A DNA stretch of 64,000 bases from Apodemus sylvaticus (lineage: Eukaryota > Chordata > Mammalia > Rodentia > Muridae), in assembly GCF_947179515.1 (NCBI RefSeq), contig NC_067495.1, positions 24,994,216 through 25,058,215 of the forward strand, written 5' to 3'. Within the stretch, counting starts at the first letter, position 1. Each line of letters opens with the position of its first letter. Position numbers and translations under genes: made by a program. Below the pieces are notes generated by a model. It had not been told where the DNA came from, ran no database searches, and was given only the letters and a program-made list of their open reading frames with translations. Shown piece after piece: positions 11,535 through 20,994 of this stretch.

Positions 11535-11890
11535 CACTTTGGTGTTGCTATGACAAAATATCAAACAAAAGCAAATTAAGGAATGGTTTATTTTGGTTTA
11601 TAGCTTGAGAGGACAGTCCATCATGGGGCAGAGATAGGCATGGAAGGAGGACTATGAAGCATCTAGATTCATTTCATCTGAAGTCAGGAAGCCAAAGACG
11701 CCACATGTTGCTTCTTGGATGTTTTTCTCCTTTCATTTAAAATAGGAACTCAGTGCATGGAATGGAGCCACCCACATTTAGGGTATATTTCCCCCTCAAT
11801 TTGCTCAGTATATAAACTCTCCCATACATGCCCAGAAGAATGTCTTTCAGGTGATTCTAGATAATGTCAACTTGACAATATTATTATAAG
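11535..11890 (-). mobile_element. Old LTR of MaLR/ERVL-like type, copy 2 (reversed)
   Basis: The reverse complement gives the same ordered blocks as copies at 5.3 and 24.6 kb: GTCAAGTTGACATTATCTAG, AATCACCTGAAAGACATTC, CTGGGCATG, CTAAATGTGGGTGGC, and finally ATAAACCAAAATAAACCATTCC with the polyadenylation signal, then TGCTTTTGTTTGATATTTTGTC. That fixes orientation as minus. Family name not resolved. Confidence 0.65.
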
Positions 11891-12104
11891 CCCCTCTATC
11901 ATTGCCATACACTTTGCTACTGCATAATATTGTGGTACTTGTTCTGCTGTCATGGCAACTGAGCTAATGTTATTTCCACTACAAGGTCAAGATAGGACAA
12001 TCATGTTATGCTCCAGTAAAAAACCATACTACGCAATTGGCAAAGAGGTCTGAAGATTAGTGATAAATAGCAACAAAATGTAACAGTATAATACCATATG
12101 ATAC

Positions 12105-12105
<1 letters not shown>

Positions 12106-12141
<36 letters not shown>

Positions 12142-12186
12142 GCGCGCACGCGCGCGCGCACACACACACACACACACATACACACC
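12106..12186. repeat. CA/CG alternating purine-pyrimidine tract
   Basis: About 80 bases of CA repeat interrupted by a CGCGCGCACGCGCGCGCG core near 12139-12158. Alternating purine-pyrimidine DNA with a CG core is the classic Z-DNA-prone composition. The minus-strand frames over it (poly-V/C) are artefacts. Confidence 0.95.
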
Positions 12187-12412
12187 CCCCTGGGAAAATG
12201 GAATAATGAAAATACTTATTTTGCATGCTATCTTAAAATATCAATACATAAATGTGATATAAGAAAATACTTTAACAATATTCATTAAATATCTTTTAGT
12301 GAGAATAGTTTCTTTCGAGTACGCATAAGACACTTTATTGAGATAATAGAGAAAATAAAAATTAATTATACTTGGTTAATGATGTCTTACCACTCTGTAG
12401 AAATGGGCCAAG

Positions 12413-14257
12413 ACTGCCCCCTTTCTCCTTATCTTTTCAATATTGTACTTGGGGTACTAGCTCAGGCAATTCGACAACATTAGGAGGTCAAAGGGATACA
12501 AATTGGAAAGGAAGAAGTCAAACTATCATTATTTGCAGATGACATGATAGTCTACCTAAGTGACCCAAAAAACTCCACTAGAGAGCTCCTACAGCTGATA
12601 AACAACTTCAGCAAAGTGGCAGGTTATAAAATCAACTCAAGCAAATCAGTGGCCTTCCTATACTCAAAGGATAAGCAGGCTGAGAAAGAAATTAGGGAAA
12701 TGACCCCCTTCACAATAGCCACAAACAGTATAAAGTATCTTGGGGTGACTCTTACCAAACATGTAAAAGATCTGTATGACAAGAACTTCAAGACTTTGAA
12801 GAAAGAAATGGAAGAAGACCTCAAAAAATGGGAAAACCTCCCATGTTCATGGATCGGTAGAATCAATATAGTTAAAATGGCCATTTTGCCAAAAGCAATA
12901 TACAGATTCAATGCCCATCAAAATCCCAACTCAATTCTTCACAGAGCTAGAAAGAGCAATTATCAAGTTCATCTGGAATAACAAAAACCCAGGATAGCTA
13001 AAACTATTCTCAGCAACAAAAGAAATTCTGGGGGAATCAGTATCCCTGACCTCAAGCAATACTACAGAGCAATAGTGTTAAAAACTGCATGGTATTGGTA
13101 CAGTGACAGGCAGGCGGATCAATGGAACAGGATTGAAGATCCAGAAATGAACCCACACACCTATGGCCACTTGAACCTCGACAAAGGAGCTGAAAACATC
13201 CAATGGAAAAAAGATAGCCTTTTCAACAAATGGTGCTGGTTCAACTGGAGGTCAGCATGCAGAAGAAGGCGAATTGATCCATCCTTGTCTCCTTGTACTA
13301 AGCTCAAATCCAAATGGATCAAGGACCTCCACATAAAGCCAGACACTCTGAAGCTAATAGAAAAGAAACTGGGGAAGACCCTTGAGGACATCGGTACAGG
13401 GAGAAAGTTTCTGAACAGAACACAAATAGCGTATGCTCTAAGAGCAAGAATTGACAAATGGGACCTCATAAAATTACAAAGTTTCTGTAAGGCAAAGGAC
13501 ACCATCAAGAGGACAAATCGGCAACCAACAGATTGGGAAAAGATCTTCACCAATCCTACATCAGATAGAGGGCTAATATCCAATATATATAAAGAACTCA
13601 AGAAGTTAGACTCCAGAAAAGCAAACAACCCTATTAAAAAATGGGGTACAGAGTTAAACAAAGAATTCTCACCTGAAGAACTTCGGATGGCGGAGAAGCA
13701 TCTTAAAAAATGCTCAACTTCATTAGTCATTAGGGAAATGCAAATCAAAACAACCCTGAGATTTCATCTTACACCAGTCAGAATGGCTAAGATTAAAACT
13801 TCAGGAGACAGCAGGTGTTGGAGAGGGTGTGGAGAAAGAGGAACACTCCTCCACTGCTGGTGGGGTTGCAAATTGGTACAACCACTCTGGAAAGCAATCT
13901 GGCAGTTCCTCCAAAAACTGGGCACCTCACTTCCAGAAGATCCTGCTATACCACTCCTGGGCATATACCCAGAGGATTCCCCACCATGTAATAAGGATAC
14001 ATGCTCTACTATGTTCATAGCAGCCCTATTTATAATTGCCAGATGCTGGAAAGAGCCCAGGTATCCCTCAACAGAAGAGTGGATGCAAAAAATGTGGTAT
14101 ATCTACACAATGGAGTACTTACTATTCAGCCATTAGAAACAATGAATTCATGAAATTCTTAGGCAAATGGATGGAGCTAGAGAACATCATACTAAGTGAG
14201 GTAACCCAGACTCAAAAGGTGAATCATGGTATACACTCACTAATAAGTGGATATTAA
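12413..14257 (+). pseudogene. L1 ORF2, reverse transcriptase to C-terminus, broken
   Basis: Remnant of the L1 endonuclease/reverse transcriptase. The catalytic FADD motif is at 12532-12543 and the C-terminal cysteine-containing region (CWRGCGERGTLLHCWW) near 13815-13865. Lesions: an in-frame TAG at 12481; a frameshift near 12912-12917; a compensating one-base loss in the A run near 12982-12987 that exposes a TAA at 12979; and an extra base near 14119-14124 that moves the last ~45 codons to another frame. The endonuclease domain is absent. Apart from these lesions it is long and readable (13075-14136 is uninterrupted), so it is fairly young. Confidence 0.92.
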
Positions 14258-14529
14258 CCTAGAAAACTGGAATACCCAAAACATAATCCACACATCAAAT
14301 GAGATACAAGAAGAAAGGAGGAGTGGCCCCTGGTTCTGGAAAGACTCAGTGAAGCAGTATTCGACAAAACCAGAACGGGGAAGTGGGAAAGGGTGGGTGG
14401 GAGGACAGGGGAAGAGAAGGGGGCTTACGGGACTTTCGGGGAGTGGGGGGCTAGAAAAGGGGAAATCATTTGAAATGTAAATAAATTGTATCGAATAAAA
14501 AATTAAAAAAAAATAAAAAATAAAATAAT
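12413..14529 (+). mobile_element. LINE-1 segment 1 of a composite insertion
   Basis: Begins inside ORF2 just upstream of the reverse transcriptase catalytic motif, runs through the ORF2 stop near 14257 and the G-rich 3'UTR, and ends in an A/T-rich tail at about 14497-14529. A direct repeat, AGAAATGGGCCAAGA, sits at its left edge (12399-12413). The partner copy is not at its right edge but at 15543-15557, beyond two further segments, so this L1 is treated as part of one composite. The 3'UTR is nearly the same as in the segment at 14853-15542. Confidence 0.92.
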
Positions 14530-14841
14530 ACGGCAATCTATTTCCTCTCCCCTGAAAAGGACGCCAATTAATATTTAAGGGGGTCGAGGCCAATACTTTC
14601 CGTCACTGGTTAATGCCCATCATCTTTTGACGAATATATTTATCCACTGGTTTTTCTTAAAATTAATAAAAAGAAAGGAATTGTGACCTCCTCCTGCCCA
14701 CTGTTCTCAAGAATAGCAGCCAGCAACCTGATCTGCCCGCCTCCTTAAGAATAAGAAGAACTGGTTTCTAGCCTTCAGGGGAGGGGTGTGGCCTGCCTTT
14801 GTATCTTGAGAAAGGAAGCATTAAAGATGGAGACTTGAATC
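14530..14841 (+). mobile_element. 3' end of an endogenous-retrovirus transcript (internal end, PPT, U3-R)
   Basis: Not L1. A purine run AAAAAGAAAGGAA (about 14668-14680) is followed directly by TTGTGACCTCC, the pattern of a polypurine tract next to an LTR start (TG at 14682). About 140 bases on is ATTAAA (14820-14825), and 16 bases after that begins an 11-A tract (14842-14852). This reads as an LTR U3-R ending at its natural cleavage and polyadenylation site, with about 150 bases of retroviral internal sequence before it. No U5 is seen. The ERV family is not identified; an ERVK-like R end is inference. Confidence 0.55.
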
Positions 14842-14852
14842 AAAAAAAAAAA
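14820..14852 (+). terminator. Poly(A) signal and captured poly(A) tract
   Basis: ATTAAA at 14820-14825, then 16 bases, then eleven A at 14842-14852. The spacing is normal for mRNA 3'-end formation, so the A tract is most simply an RNA poly(A) tail copied into DNA. Confidence 0.55.
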
Positions 14853-15542
14853 TTCAGGAGACAGCAGATGTGGAGAAAGAGGAACACTCCTCCACTGCTG
14901 GTGGGGTTGCAAATTGGTACAACCACTCTGGAAATCAGTCTGGCGGTTCCTCCGAAAACCGGGCACCTCACTTCCAGAAGATCCTGCTATACCACTCCTG
15001 GGCATATACCCAGAGGATTCCCCACCATGTAATAAGGATACATGCTCTACTATGTTCATAGCAGCCCTATTTATAATTGCCAGATGCTGGAAAGAACCCA
15101 GGTATCCCTCAACAGACGAGTGGATGCAAAAAATGTGGTATATATACACAATGGAGTACTGTTCAGCCATTAGAAACAATGAATTCATGAAATTCTTAGG
15201 CAAGTGGATGGAGCTGGAGAACATCATACTAAGTGACATAACCCAGACTCAAAAGATCAATCATGGTATGCACTCACTAATAAGTGGATATTAACCTAGA
15301 AAACTGGAATACCCAAAACATAATCCACACGTCAAATGAAGTACAAGAAGAAAGGAGGAGTGGCCCTTTGTTCTGTAAAGACTCAGTGAAGCAGTATTCG
15401 GCAAAACCAGAGAGGTGAAGTGGGAAAGGGTGGGTGAGAGGACAGGGGGAGAGAAGGGGGCTTATGGGACTTTCGGGGAGTGGGGGGCTAGAAAAGGGGA
15501 AATCATTTGAAATGTAAACAAAAAATATATCAAATAAAAAAA
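14853..15542 (+). mobile_element. LINE-1 segment 2 of the composite insertion
   Basis: Starts in the ORF2 C-terminal region (ttcaggagacagcag), runs through the stop near 15294 and the 3'UTR, and ends in an A-rich tail about 15527-15542. AGAAATGGGCCGAGA follows at 15543-15557 and matches the repeat at 12399-12413 at 14 of 15 bases. Compared with segment 1 it lacks about 11 bases (ggtgttggagaggg region) near 14867. Confidence 0.92.
14870..15294 (+). pseudogene. L1 ORF2 C-terminal fragment, open to the natural stop
   Basis: Reads from MVQPLWKSVW (14914) to the terminal SLISGY stop without interruption, so only the extreme C-terminus of the L1 reverse transcriptase protein is present. It has no start signal or function of its own; it is an uncorrupted remnant because the insertion is young. 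Confidence 0.85.
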
Positions 15543-15557
15543 AGAAATGGGCCGAGA

Positions 15558-15995
15558 AGTGATGTCTAGACTGGAGACCCCCAAACACCCATCTTTCCTT
15601 TATCTCAGTTTTTAAGGCCTCAACATAGCATACTGAGACAGCTTTGTGTTCAAATTGAAAATTTACCCAAATAACAGAAGAAGGGTTTCTCTCTTTTCCT
15701 GAATCAGAGGAAATAAAACATGGGTAGCCATAAAATCAAAGAGAAAATCTGAGATAAAAAAATGATGTGCAGAGGAGGGTCATTTTAAAAGCAAGGTTTT
15801 ATTACTCACTGTGTCTGGTTTTGTGAATTTGAAATTTCCTGACACAAAAGAACCATCTTAGAGGCACAAGGAGTCTTGAAGGAAAACTCCATATTAGACT
15901 CAAATAAAAGGGATTGAAGGCTGCTCTTACTAAGAAGCACTGACTCTTCACTTTGGACTCACAGCATCCTAAATCAGTATGAAGACCTGGCATCA
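15558..15995. other. Unique flank of the composite insertion
   Basis: No repeat recognised between the right target-site copy and the next LTR. Minor open frames only. Confidence 0.4.
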
Positions 15996-15999
15996 CTGT

Positions 16000-16286
16000 T
16001 GTGATTTTAATATGCTTGGACCACAGAGAATAGGACTGTTAGGAAATATAGCCCTGTTGGATGAATTGTGGCACTGTGAGGGTGGACTTTGTGTATCTCC
16101 TAGTCTCAGGCTCCATCCATTGCCAAAAGAGCTTCTTCCTAGCTGCCTGTGGATGCCAGTCTTCCCCTGGTTGCCTTCAGATGATGTAGGACTCTCAGCT
16201 ACTTCTCCAGCACTGTGTCTGCTTGCATGCAAGAGTTGTCTTGGCCATGTTGTCTCCTCATTGCAATGGAAATCCTAACTAATACA
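16000..16286 (+). mobile_element. MT2-like (ERVL) solo LTR, diverged
   Basis: Starts TGTGATTTTAATATGCTTGG and ends CTAACTAATACA. Internal blocks TAGCTGCCTGTGGATGCCAGTC, GATGTAGGACTCTCAGCTACTTCTCC and TTGGCCATGTTGTCTCCTC match the MT2-type LTR of rodent ERVL elements, as does the copy at 28.8 kb. No clear 5-bp duplication is left. No internal retroviral genes adjoin it. Confidence 0.7.
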
Positions 16287-16289
16287 GCC

Positions 16290-17500
16290 ATCTTTGCTTT
16301 GTTGCTATTTCTTTTACTGTGGCTGAAGATACAGAGATGAATCATATAGTCCTAAACATTTGCACTGGAATCACTATATATCCTGCACTAGCAGAACCTT
16401 ACAGGGTAGAGAGAGCCTCCCCATTTTCCAGAGATGGAACAAATCATCTGTGATGGAAAAACAGAGTCCTGGAGCAAAAGAGATCATCTTCTAGTCACCA
16501 GACTGATCCCTCCAAAGATAACTGTATGAAGGGCGCCTTTGGAACAGCTTACTGAACCAGATCTGAGCATGATCAACCAGATCACTCCCTGGAAAGGACT
16601 GCTTCAGTATACATGCCTCGCAATTGTTGCTTCAATTCTTCCTCTGCTTAAACTGAAAACTCATATTAGTGTGTATGTGGGGGGAGGGGACTCACAGGAT
16701 CCCTTTATTTGTTCCTCTTTCCAATATAACCACATCAGCTATGTCTTCTTTCTCTGCCTTTCATAATTACCTAGCTCTTCAATTTGTGTATTGGGGACAC
16801 TAGCATAGCTCAGTTTGCTGGGGTTACTGGGACTCAGGCTTTACCCTAATAACTCCAGTTACCTCTTCACTCAGTAACGGGAAAGGGCTTTTCTTAGGGG
16901 AAAAAAACCCACCATACAGATTCTGCCTATATTGGGTACATATAGCAGTGAGAAGAAAAAGCCAAATGAGGTCACAGCAAACCGAGCGCATTTGTCAGCA
17001 GGCCCAGGAATCACTGTAGGTGACAAACTGTCAGTTTGATTCTCTTGTTCCTCTGTACTTAAGCAAGTAATGAACTTGAACTTGGAACTTCATCTTCTTT
17101 CATCTCAAGTATTATTCCATTAGAGGAAATTAGCTGGTTAGATGTACTATTTCGTAGAGAAGTTAGACCAATAGAGCCATATCTAACGAAAAGACAAAGA
17201 AGGTTGTAAGTCTCAGGGAATGAGTCTTTGAAGGAACAACAACATTGTTTTGAGGGCAGTGCTGAACTCAACCAAATTTTCTATTCTAAACAACTGCATG
17301 CCTTGCCTTTTGTCATTTCACTGCATTCTTGCTTATCCCAGAACTTTTAGATTAAATTTGGAGATTTCTGCTTTTAGCCAGTTGTGCGTTTAAATACAGG
17401 AATGTGCCCTTATTTCTCATAACCAGTAAGCATGTAAAAAATAAAACCCACAAGCCATTTATTGGAGTCTTGCTATTGGAGAGAAAACTAACTGTATTCC
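16290..17500. other. Unique DNA, no gene seen
   Basis: No recognised repeat. The frames at 16539-16766 and 17059-17271 are short and featureless. Confidence 0.4.
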
Positions 17501-17501
17501 T

Positions 17502-17640
17502 CGTACCCCAAAGTGTGCTCCATGGACCAGCTATGTCAGCAGCATCTGGGAGCTTGTGGGCAAGGTACCATTTCACCCCATACCCTGGACTTGCTGAATC
17601 AGAATCTGCTGTTTAACAAGGTCTCTGCTGACTCACTTAC
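17502..17640 (-). mobile_element. MER5-type hAT relic, reversed
   Basis: CCAAAGTGTGCTCCATGGACCAG, CAGCATCTGGGAGCTTGTGGG and TGCTGAATCAGAATCTGC are the reversed MER5A body. Old mammalian non-autonomous hAT-Charlie element. Confidence 0.75.
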
Positions 17641-17671
17641 TCATTACTGGTTCATCAACACTGGTTTGTCT

Positions 17672-17862
17672 TAGTGGTTCTCAAAGTTGAGTGTTCAGCA
17701 AAGTCACATGAGGGAATTGACTACTTAGACTATAGGCTGCAGAGATGGCACCCTTCAGTTTCTGACAAACTAGGTCTGAAAGGGGACCTGAAATTTTCTG
17801 TGTCAAACATGTTCCCAGGTGATGCTGTTGAACTGGGGCCCACACTCAAAGAAATATTGCTT
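17672..17862 (+). mobile_element. MER5-type hAT relic
   Basis: TAGTGGTTCTCAAAGTTGAG at the left, GACAAACTAGGTCTGAAAGGGG and GTTCCCAGGTGATGCTGTTGAA inside, and a degraded terminal repeat near 17855. It lies about 30 bases from a second copy in opposite orientation. Confidence 0.8.
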
Positions 17863-17924
17863 TAATTCACTCCCCTCATTTCATAAGTGTCTCCAATACT
17901 CCCAATTCATTGTATCCATTCATT

Positions 17925-18100
17925 TTGTCAACTTGACACGCTGGAGAAGTAGGAACTTCAATTGAGAAAAAAATATCCCTGCTAGATTTGCCTGTGGGGC
18001 ATTCTTTTGATTAATGATCAATGTGGGAGAGCCCAGCTTATTGTGAACAGCCCTACCCTTGGGCAGTGGTCCCAGGTTGTGTAAGGAAGCAGACTGAAGT
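17925..18100 (+). mobile_element. LTR 5' half (MaLR/ERVL-like), interrupted
   Basis: TTGTCAACTTGACACGCTGG, then CTGTGGGGCATTCTTTTGATTAATGATCAATG, GGGAGAGCCCAGCTTATTGTG, ending at GTAAGGAAGCAGACTGA. The continuation expected for this LTR (ctgagctagccacaaggagc) appears at about 20793, after roughly 2.7 kb of inserted DNA. Confidence 0.55.
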
Positions 18101-18265
18101 ATGCATAGGTCTGCACTAAGTTCTCTATATACACTATAACTTCAAGTTTAGTGTTTTTATGGGATTCCTGAGTGAACGAACAAATGGGTCACTGATTCTT
18201 GTGTCTTCTGGGCTTTTTCTTATGAGGGTTTGTCTTGTCCAATTTTGATGTGATAATTTTTGCTT

Positions 18266-18351
<86 letters not shown>

Positions 18352-20000
18352 TCCATTCCATACTGTTCCCTGTCCCGGTACCTCCCTCTGAGAGTCCTCC
18401 CCTGATCCTTCCTCCCCTTCTCCTCTGAGAGAGTAGGGCCCCTCCTGAGTATTCCCTTACTCTGGCATATTAAGTCTCTGTCAGATTAGGTGCATTCTCT
18501 CACACTGAGGCCAGACCAGGCAGCCATGGAGACTGAGTTGAATGGCTGCTAGCTATATTTGTGCCCAGAGGTACTTAGTTCCAGCCTATGTAGGTTCTTT
18601 GGTTGGTGGCTCTGTCTCTGAGAGTTTCCAGGGGTCCAGGTTAGTGGACTCTATTGGTCTTCCTGTGGGGTTCCCATCCCCCTCAGGACCTTCAATCCTT
18701 CCCTCAACTCCTCCATAAGAGTTCTCCTCCTCCATCCAATGTTTGGCTGTGGGTATCTGCATCTGTTTTAGTCAGCTGCTGGATACAGCCTCTCAGAGAA
18801 CAGTTATGCTAGGCTCCTGTCTTCAAGCATAACAGAGTATCATTAATCGTGTCAGGGATCGGTGCTTGCCCATGGGATGAGTCTCAAGTAGGGCTGGCAA
18901 TTGGTTGGCCATTCCTTCAGTCACTGCTCCATTTTTGTCCATGCATTTCTTTTAGACAGGGCAAATTTTGGCTCAAAAGTTTTGTGGGTAGGTTGGTGTT
19001 CTTAACCCTTCAATTGGGATTCTGCCTGGCTAGAGGAGATGGCTACTTCAGGATCCATGTCCCCACTGTTAGGCATCCCAGCTAAGCTCACCTGTTTGGG
19101 AGCCTCCCCCATTCCAGGCTTTTGGGACTTCCTAGAGATTACCTCCAGCCGAGCCCCAGTCCTGACCGCCCTGACAACTGCAGATGTCCATTTATTCTTC
19201 TGGCACTCTGGGCCTCTTTTCTATCTCTCCCCACACCTGGTCCTGTCCCCCATTCCTGCCCCCCTCTACTCCCCCACCTAGTTTCCTCTCTCCCTCCCAC
19301 CCTCCCTCCCTCCTTCTCTCCCTCCCTCCTTGCATCCCTCTGTTCCTATGCCTATTTTGTTTCCCCTTCTAAGTGTGATTGAAGCATCCTTACTTTGGCC
19401 TTCCTTTTGCTTAACTTCGTTGTGTTTGTGGGATATATCATGAGTATTCTGTACTTTTAGGCTAATATCCACGTATCAGTGAGAGCATACCATTCTTATC
19501 CTTTTGGGACTGAGTTACCTTACTCAGCATGATATTTTCTAGTTCCATCCATTTGCCTACAAAATTCATGATGTCCTCATTTAAATAGCTGTATAGTATT
19601 TCATTGTGTAAATGAACCACATTTTCTGTATCCATTTTTCAGTTGAGGGATATATAGGTTGTTTCCAGTTTCTGGCTATTACCAATAAGGGTGCTATGAA
19701 AGTAATAGAGCATGTGTCCTTGTGATATGGTGGAACATCTTTTGGGTATATGCCCAAGAAGGATATACGTGGGTCTTCAGGGAGAACTATTTCTAATATT
19801 CTGATTGGATTCCCAGAGTGGTTGTACCAGTTTGCATTCCCACAAACAATGGAGGACTATTCCTCTTTCTCTACATCCTTGCCAGCATGTGCTGTACTTT
19901 GCGTTTTTGAACATGGCCATTCTGACTGGTGTAAGGTGGAGTCTCAGTGTCATCTTGACTTGCATTTCCCTGATAACTAAGAATGTTGCTTGATCTTATA
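18100..20000 (-). mobile_element. L1 segment, minus orientation (3'UTR and ORF2 end)
   Basis: Read on the minus strand: ORF2 C-terminus (about 19440-19998, with the readable frame 19777-19965), then a long 3'UTR with a pyrimidine/purine-rich block at 19260-19335, continuing to 18354. An A-rich internal region expanded into AAAG repeats follows (18266-18353). The part at 18100-18265 looks like further L1 3'UTR, but from memory of the family only. It probably forms the inverted half of the plus-oriented L1 at 20080-20690. Confidence 0.7.
18266..18353. repeat. (ATCT)n/(TTTC)n microsatellite
   Basis: Four ATCT-type units lead into about twenty TTTC units. It lies at the A-rich part of an L1 3'UTR on the other strand, so L1 adenine-rich sequence is its likely seed. 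Confidence 0.95.
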
Positions 20001-20200
20001 TTTTATTTTGTTATATTTTTTAAATGAATGAAAGAATGAATAAACAAATGAAAACCTAGCCATTAGAGTAAAGGTTAACAACTGAAAACGATCACCAGCA
20101 GGGAGAGGGAAAAATCAGTTTTCTCCAATGGAATGACACTTGGTATATCAAGCTCTCCAGGACAGGCCTTATGCTCAGTAGCTGATTAACATAACTCTAT

Positions 20201-20238
20201 CCCTAACCTCTAACCCGTAACCCCTAACCCCTAACCCA
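20201..20238 (+). repeat. Degenerate interstitial telomeric repeats
   Basis: CCCTAA-type units with insertions and substitutions (ccctaacctctaacccgtaacccctaa...). Together with the perfect block 138 bases downstream they form one interstitial telomeric locus. Confidence 0.85.
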
Positions 20239-20376
20239 GGAGAGGAGAGGAGGGACCAGAACTAGTGACCTAGGGAGGGAGAGAGGAACCAGTTACCTGA
20301 TATTTCATTTTGTCCAGCTGATTCAGCAGGGTGCCTGAGGGCAATTTCAAGCCTTGACTCTGGCATAGGAAGAAGT

Positions 20377-20442
20377 CCTAACCCTAACCCTAACCCTAAC
20401 CCTAACCCTAACCCTAACCCTAACCCTAACCCTAACCCTAAC
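20377..20442 (+). repeat. Perfect interstitial telomeric repeat, 11 units of CCTAAC
   Basis: Eleven uninterrupted CCTAAC hexamers (66 bases), then a decayed CTTAGTCCTAACCCGAG end. This is the vertebrate telomere sequence away from a chromosome end. The C-rich strand is on the plus strand. Perfect units suggest a recent insertion. Confidence 0.97.
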
Positions 20443-20692
20443 CTTAGTCCTAACCCGAGTTTTTGGACTCCGAGTTTTTGTGTTCATTTTTATTTGGTTA
20501 TAGTTTGGTGGGTTTTTTGTATTGAATTTTGTTTTATTTTGTTTTACTGCTTTTAGGATTCTTGCTTGGTTTTCTTTTTAGAAAGGATTTAAAGATGAAT
20601 GGGTAGGGAGGGGAAGGATCTGGAAGGACTGAGGTAGAGAAGAATATTATCAAAATATATTTAAATTAATTAAATGTTTTAAGTAATAAAAT

Positions 20693-20789
20693 ATAATAAA
20701 AAGGAAAGAAGGACAAAACAAAGAAAGGGACGAAGAGAGAAAAGAAGGAATGAAGGAAGCAAAGAAGGAAGGAAGGAAGGAAAAGAACT
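20693..20789 (+). repeat. A/G-rich tail grading to (AAGG)n
   Basis: A-rich tail of the preceding L1 3' end, mutated into AAAGG/AAGG repeats near 20757-20780. Confidence 0.8.
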
Positions 20790-20990
20790 CAAACTGAGCT
20801 AGCCACAAGGAGCAGGCCAGCAAGCACTGGTCCTCGCTCCATTTCCTGCCTGGAGTTCCTGTCCTAACTTGTCTCAGTGAGGGAGTGTGAGTTGTGAGTT
20901 GTAAGATGACTGGCACCCTTTCCTCCCCAGGGTTTTGGCTCCTGTTAATTATCACAGCAATAGAGAACTAGCTCTGACACTCACTAGCTA
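20790..20990 (+). mobile_element. LTR 3' half (MaLR/ERVL-like)
   Basis: ACTGAGCTAGCCACAAGGAGCAGG, then TGCCTGGAGTTCCTGTCCTAAC, CACCCTTTCCTCCCCAGGG and TATCACAGCAATAGAGAACTAG. It continues the LTR whose 5' half lies at 17925-18100 and shares ACTGA at the break. Confidence 0.55.
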
Positions 20991-20994
20991 TGGA

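Larger units (their letters stand above)
20080..20690 (+). mobile_element. L1 3'UTR end, plus orientation, split by a telomeric block
   Basis: Left piece to about 20198: GGGAGAGGGAAAAATCAGTT, TTCTCCAATGGAATGACACT, GGTATATCAAGCTCTCCAGG. Right piece from about 20461: GGACTCCGAGTTTTTGTG, then a T/G-rich stretch, GGGTAGGGAGGGGAAGGATC, and ATTATCAAAATATATTTAAATT before an A-rich tail. Both pieces follow one rodent L1 3'UTR in order. The 260 bases between them are foreign to it. Confidence 0.65.

Noticed and set aside
12001..12226. Poly-V/C minus frames
   Set aside because: Translation of the CA/CG tract.
13161..13748. 195-codon minus-strand frame
   Set aside because: Antisense shadow of L1 ORF2.
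16000..16286. Protein frames at 15979-16278 and 15993-16232
   Set aside because: Both strands of an MT2-like LTR; no coding evidence.
18271..18353. CRISPR-like regular repeats
   Set aside because: Tetranucleotide microsatellite with no spacers, in a mammalian genome.
20377..20442. A true chromosome end
   Set aside because: Only 66 bases of perfect repeat with ordinary interspersed repeats on both sides, so it is interstitial.
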